Assembly: GCF_031157275.1 (NCBI RefSeq)
Contig: NZ_JAVIFW010000003.1
Coordinates: forward strand, 124,001 to 188,000
Length of the DNA: 64,000 nt
From: Streptomyces sp. LHD-70
Lineage (GTDB): Bacteria; Actinomycetota; Actinomycetes; Streptomycetales; Streptomycetaceae
Direction: 5' to 3'
In this document: positions 60,787 through 64,000 of the stretch, piece after piece
Numbering within the stretch: the stretch's first letter is position 1
Layout of the letters: each line of letters begins with the position of its first letter
Notes under the pieces: model-generated
Told to the model about the DNA's origin: nothing
Database searches by the model: none
Seen by the model: the letters and a program-made list of their open reading frames with translations, nothing else
Position numbers and translations under genes: made by a program

Positions 60787-60858
60787 ACTGCGAGCCGTCG
60801 CATGAGCGTTGACGTCCTGACGATTCGGTGTGAGGAACGCCCGAGCGGCACAGAGCTC

Positions 60859-61344
60859 TCAGCGAACAGCCAGCGGACGCTTCCCCCGCAGGTCCTCCGC
60901 GTCGTACGACCCGGACCCGTCGGCCAGCGTCAGCGTGAACGTCGAGTAGACCTTCCTGCCGTCGACCGTCCTGGGGTCCGCGAGGCGGAGGGTGGCCTTC
61001 AGCGGCTTGTCCATGCACGTGGAGAGGCACCAGCTGCCGGTGACCAGGCCCGCGCCGACGGCCCTGCGGGCGTCCCACCGCGCCCAGTTGACGTCGTGGA
61101 CGCTGGTGAACTCGGACAGCACCAGGCGTTCGGGGCGGCGCCCGGTGCTGGTCCGTGCGGTCTCCTCGCCGGAACGCTGTACGACATAGGGGGTCGCCGA
61201 GGACCGTTCGGCCCGGTCGCTCGTGCCCGGGGCGGCGTTCGCCGACTGGGGCGGTGCGAGCAGGGCGAGTCCGGCGACGGTGGCGAGTCCGGCCGTCAGG
61301 GCGGCGTTCGACCGGGGCTTCCTGGTCATCGTGGTGCGGTCCAT
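60859..61344 (-). CDS. Small secreted protein of unknown function
   Basis: A 161-residue precursor with a Sec signal peptide: basic start MTRKPRS, hydrophobic core, and cleavage site expected after QSANA. The mature part has a close Cys pair (SWCLSTCMDK) that may form a disulfide, and strand-rich sequence with ARWDARRAVGAGL and STFTLTLADGSGSYD. No family recognised. ATG 61344 with GGAGCC upstream is the best start. The 212-base region 61345-61556 upstream contains no gene. Confidence 0.75.
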   Translation of the reverse strand: MDRTTMTRKPRSNAALTAGLATVAGLALLAPPQSANAAPGTSDRAERSSATPYVVQRSGEETARTSTGRRPERLVLSEFTSVHDVNWARWDARRAVGAGLVTGSWCLSTCMDKPLKATLRLADPRTVDGRKVYSTFTLTLADGSGSYDAEDLRGKRPLAVR

Positions 61345-61556
61345 GCTGCGGCTCCGTACGCGTGGGGGGCGACGACTCGGAGGAACGTGTGCTGGGTCTC
61401 TAAGTCGACATAGCGGGGGGAAAGTTATCGCGAACGTGCGCGGACACGATCCCGACCCGCCGTACCGGGCAATCCGTACGGAGCGCGCACGACGGCGGCG
61501 GGGCACGTGCGCCGCCGAGGCCCGCACGCGCCCCGCCGCAGGGCTTTCCGCCGGTG

Positions 61557-62459
61557 TCAGACGCGGTCCGCCGCGATCAGCACGTACTGGAACGACCCGT
61601 CCCTGTACGCGTTGATGAACGCCTCCTCGATGCCCGTGACCAGGGACGACGTGGCCCGCAGCTCCCAGTACGGGAGGGTGTCGGGGGTGAGGTCGACGAC
61701 GGCCTGCGGGACGAGGCGGTTGTCGGCCATGGCGCGCAGGTACTCGCGACGCGAGTGGATGTTGCACTCGAAGTGCGCGTTGATCTGGGAGACCCACTTC
61801 GAGGGCTGGCCGTACCGCGGATTCCAGCAGCCGGTGATGGTCACATAGCGCCCGCCGACCTTCAGGACGCGGGAGTGCTCGGCGAACAGGTCGTGCAGGT
61901 CGACGTACATGGTCGACTCGTTGTTCCACGAGGCCGCCGCCTGGCCCGTCTCCAGGGGCGTGGCCAGCATGTTGCAGACCCGGGCGCGCACCCGGTCCTC
62001 GATGCGGAGTTCACTGGCGCGCTTGTTGGCGAAGTCGGCCTGCTTGGCCGACAGGGTGACGCCCTCGACCTTGCAGTCGAAGCGCTGGTGCGCCATGACC
62101 ATCGAGCCGCCGCGGCCGCAGCCGGCGTCCAGGAGGGTGTCGTCCCGACCGATGTCCCCGAGGTGCCCGAGCAGGAGGTCGGCCTGCGCCGACTCGAGGC
62201 GGTGCAGTTCGGCGATGAGCTTCTTCTCGCTCTCGCTGTCCTCGGGGTCGCCGAGGGAGGCGTGGTCCACCTCGCCGATGCCGTAGTGGTGGTGGTAGAG
62301 ACCGTCGACATCGCCGAGCCGGAGGTTCACCGGCCGCGCCTCACCGTCCCAGTAGCGGGCGATGTCCCCCTGGTAGGGCGTCGCCGGGCCCGGGATGCGC
62401 GGAGTGCCGGTGCCGGTGGCGGTGGCGGTGAGTTCGGTGCTGGTCACAGATGAATCCAT
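61557..62459 (-). CDS. Geranyl diphosphate 2-C-methyltransferase
   Basis: A 300-residue SAM-dependent methyltransferase: motif I LLDAGCGRGGSMVMA, and EGVTLSAKQADFAN, SWNNESTMYVDL and ITGCWNPRYGQPSKWV as in the enzyme that makes 2-methylgeranyl diphosphate. It carries out the first committed step to 2-methylisoborneol. It follows the synthase gene by 20 bases in the same operon. Confidence 0.93.
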   Translation of the reverse strand: MDSSVTSTELTATATGTGTPRIPGPATPYQGDIARYWDGEARPVNLRLGDVDGLYHHHYGIGEVDHASLGDPEDSESEKKLIAELHRLESAQADLLLGHLGDIGRDDTLLDAGCGRGGSMVMAHQRFDCKVEGVTLSAKQADFANKRASELRIEDRVRARVCNMLATPLETGQAAASWNNESTMYVDLHDLFAEHSRVLKVGGRYVTITGCWNPRYGQPSKWVSQINAHFECNIHSRREYLRAMADNRLVPQAVVDLTPDTLPYWELRATSSLVTGIEEAFINAYRDGSFQYVLIAADRV

Positions 62460-62479
62460 TTCTCTAACCGGAACTTCTC

Positions 62480-63775
62480 TTACCAGAAGTCGGGCAGGCT
62501 GTAGCGGTAGGTGTTGGTCCGGTGCCAGTAGTGGTTGCCGTCGACCCAGGCGGCCACGCCGCGCAGGAAGCGCAGCACACTCGGCACCGGGCAGGCCGCC
62601 GCCAGGGACGCGGCCTCGGTCTCGAAGGCGTGCATGAGCTCGTTGTGGACCTCGACCGACTTCAGGTACCCGTCCTGCTCGGACAGGCTCTCCCGTTCGG
62701 CGATCACCACGGGCAGGTTCAAGTGCAGCCCGGGCGTACGGAGTTCCTTCGTGTACGAGTACAGGTCGTTGACGATCGTCGTCGCGTTGCCCGCGAGCGC
62801 GATGACCTTCTGCATCGCCTCCTGGGCGTGCAGGTCGGCCGGCAGTTCGTAGCCGCCGACGGTGTCGGTGATGGTCGGGCAGGGACGGAAGTTGTTGAAC
62901 TGGCGCATCGCCAGGTACTCCCAGACCTCCGGGACCTTGTCCTCCTGCGCCCAGGCGGCCTCCGCGAGGTAGCCCATGTGCAGCCGCGCCATGTCGTGCC
63001 GGTACCGGTCGGCCTGGGCGGGGCTGCCCGCCTGGACGAAGTACTCCATGGCGGAGCGGTACGCGCGCCGGGGCGCGTCCGAGTGCAGCGACTCAGCCCA
63101 CTGCGACTGGTACTCCCGCGTCGTGTAGAGGGGATCGAGCGCGGTGTGCGCGAGCAGCAGGCGCTCGCCGAGGCCGAAGGGCGATCCGCCGTGGTCCTCG
63201 CAGTAGCAGTCGTCCACCGCGTTCTCGGCCACCATCAGGCGGGTGGCGATCATCAGGTGGTCGACGGTGGGCGCGTCCGGATGGCAGGCGACCATGTAAC
63301 GGCCCACGGAAAAACCGTCGAACTCCTCCTCCCAGTCGTCGGGATACAGCGAAACCTCGTCCAGGGCCCAGGACTTGATCCGCCGGCTGACCTCCTCGAC
63401 CCGCACCGGATCGGGCTCGGGGATCGGGTGGAAGTAGAGCCCCGGGACGGGCCTCCCCTCGGCGGGGTCCGACGGTTCCGGCGCCGTCGGCGGTGCGCTG
63501 CGCGGCGTCAGGCGCAGGCCCTCCGTACCGAGACCGCTCGGGCCGGCAAGGACCCGCGCGAGACCCGCACCCGGAACCGGAGCGGGAGACGGTACGGGCG
63601 GCGGCGGTACGGGCGGCACGGCTGGGGCGGGCGGGGAAGGCACGGTGGGCCGGCCGCCGGTGACGGCCGTCATGTCGTGGACGCGGGCCGCCGCATCGGC
63701 GAGCACTTGCGCCCCGAGGTGAGACGCGGCGGCCGGCAGACTCGACGTCGGAGGTGTCGGCTCAGGCGCGGGCAT
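62480..63775 (-). CDS. 2-Methylisoborneol synthase (encapsulin cargo type)
   Basis: A 431-residue class I terpene cyclase. The catalytic domain starts about residue 114; the metal motif is DDCYCED (about 188-194) and the NSE triad is NDLYSYTKE. It cyclises 2-methyl-GPP to 2-methylisoborneol, the musty odorant of Streptomyces. The first 110 residues are Pro/Ala-rich and disordered-looking with two conserved-looking segments (SHLGAQVLADAAARVHD and AGLARVLAGPSGLGTEGLRL); such extensions direct this enzyme into family 2B encapsulins. The shell gene is directly upstream. Confidence 0.95.
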   Translation of the reverse strand: MPAPEPTPPTSSLPAAASHLGAQVLADAAARVHDMTAVTGGRPTVPSPPAPAVPPVPPPPVPSPAPVPGAGLARVLAGPSGLGTEGLRLTPRSAPPTAPEPSDPAEGRPVPGLYFHPIPEPDPVRVEEVSRRIKSWALDEVSLYPDDWEEEFDGFSVGRYMVACHPDAPTVDHLMIATRLMVAENAVDDCYCEDHGGSPFGLGERLLLAHTALDPLYTTREYQSQWAESLHSDAPRRAYRSAMEYFVQAGSPAQADRYRHDMARLHMGYLAEAAWAQEDKVPEVWEYLAMRQFNNFRPCPTITDTVGGYELPADLHAQEAMQKVIALAGNATTIVNDLYSYTKELRTPGLHLNLPVVIAERESLSEQDGYLKSVEVHNELMHAFETEAASLAAACPVPSVLRFLRGVAAWVDGNHYWHRTNTYRYSLPDFW

Positions 63776-63885
63776 CCGTTGCTCCTTGGGAAGATGGGCG
63801 GCAGTCCCGGGCCCCGCGGGCGGTGCGGGTGGCGGGGCGTCCGGGCGGTGCCAGTCGCCGCGCCGTGCCCGCGGGGCCGGGGCCG

Positions 63886-64000
63886 TTACCTGGACCAGTG
63901 GCCGATCTGCACGTTCTCCAGGACGCCGACCGCGTCCGGCACGAGGATGGCGGCGGAGTAGTACGTGCTGACCAGGTACGACGTGATCGCCTGCTCGTTG
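63886..64000 (-). CDS. Family 2B encapsulin shell protein (EshA/SrpI-like), C-terminus only
   Basis: Only the last 37 residues are in the window; the 5' part lies beyond position 64000. They read [20 protein letters not shown] and then [17 protein letters not shown], the conserved end of Crp-domain shell proteins formerly called EshA. These form HK97-fold compartments and carry an inserted cyclic-nucleotide-binding domain. The stop is 110 bases before the 2-methylisoborneol synthase start, so shell and cargo are likely one operon. Confidence 0.82.
   Translation of the reverse strand, partial: NEQAITSYLVSTYYSAAILVPDAVGVLENVQIGHWSR

Noticed and set aside
60859..61929. Longer start for the small secreted protein
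   Set aside because: The region before ATG 61344 is opposite the methyltransferase 3' end and lacks coding features; the signal peptide starts at 61344 or 61329.
1..64000. tRNA, rRNA, integrase or transposase genes
   Set aside because: I looked for cloverleaf-like ends, conserved rRNA blocks and DDE or tyrosine recombinase motifs and found none, so the gene losses here are not explained by a visible mobile element.

Overview
The window is a stretch of very GC-rich actinobacterial chromosome, almost certainly Streptomyces. The evidence is the codon bias, frequent GTG and TTG starts, ATGA/GTGA gene overlaps, a PobR/PobA pair, a 2-methylisoborneol locus with an encapsulin-type shell gene, and a DhaKLM locus. 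No rRNA, tRNA, CRISPR array or transposase was seen. The window is cut at both ends: an MFS transporter at the left and an encapsulin-type shell gene at the right.

Layout. 1-6.5 kb: transporter plus M20 amidohydrolase, then a 3-hydroxybutyrate dehydrogenase-like SDR, a GAF/PucR regulator and an MHS symporter. 6.7-7.4 kb: two gene remnants (DUF1269-like, TetR). 7.4-11.5 kb: acyl-CoA ligase, TetR regulator and AidB. 11.7-14.7 kb: cbiMNQO cobalt importer behind a cobalamin riboswitch. 14.7-18.1 kb: a damaged area with a truncated BtrH-like gene, a two-component pair whose kinase lacks most of its ATP-binding core, and a fused scar of two ion transporter genes. 18.1-25.5 kb: PAP2/lipid kinase fusion, NADAR protein, GAPDH, Sua5-type protein, and TetR with a BM3-like P450.

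25.4-33.1 kb holds a seven-gene leftward operon with a divergent Lrp regulator: polysaccharide deacetylase-like hydrolase, C45 Ntn-hydrolase, VOC protein, SDR, Rieske oxygenase, its reductase and an APC permease. It looks like a complete oxidative catabolic pathway whose substrate I cannot name. 33.2-38.3 kb: mutA, mutB and meaB, which need the cobalamin that the cbi operon supports. 38.5-42.6 kb: envelope polysaccharide genes (deacetylase/glycosyltransferase fusion with a degenerate deacetylase site, and an LCP protein). 42.6-48.6 kb: a sulfatase regulon (MFS, LysR, formylglycine-generating enzyme, arylsulfatase) tied together by a 29-bp motif present twice. 48.7-53.1 kb: pobR, pobA and a frameshifted pcaK, with a shared 15-bp palindrome. 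53.3-61.3 kb: acetyltransferase, choline dehydrogenase with a broken betB, VOC and PNPOx-like proteins, dhaKLM, a second FGE remnant and a small secreted protein. 61.6-64 kb: 2-methylisoborneol genes and the shell gene.

Two themes run through the window. First, one dispersed sequence element occurs four times, each time between the 3' ends of convergent genes. Second, there are many short perfect or near-perfect tandem duplications (8-32 bp) and at least seven truncated, fused or frameshifted genes, so the region shows repeated small duplications and deletions.
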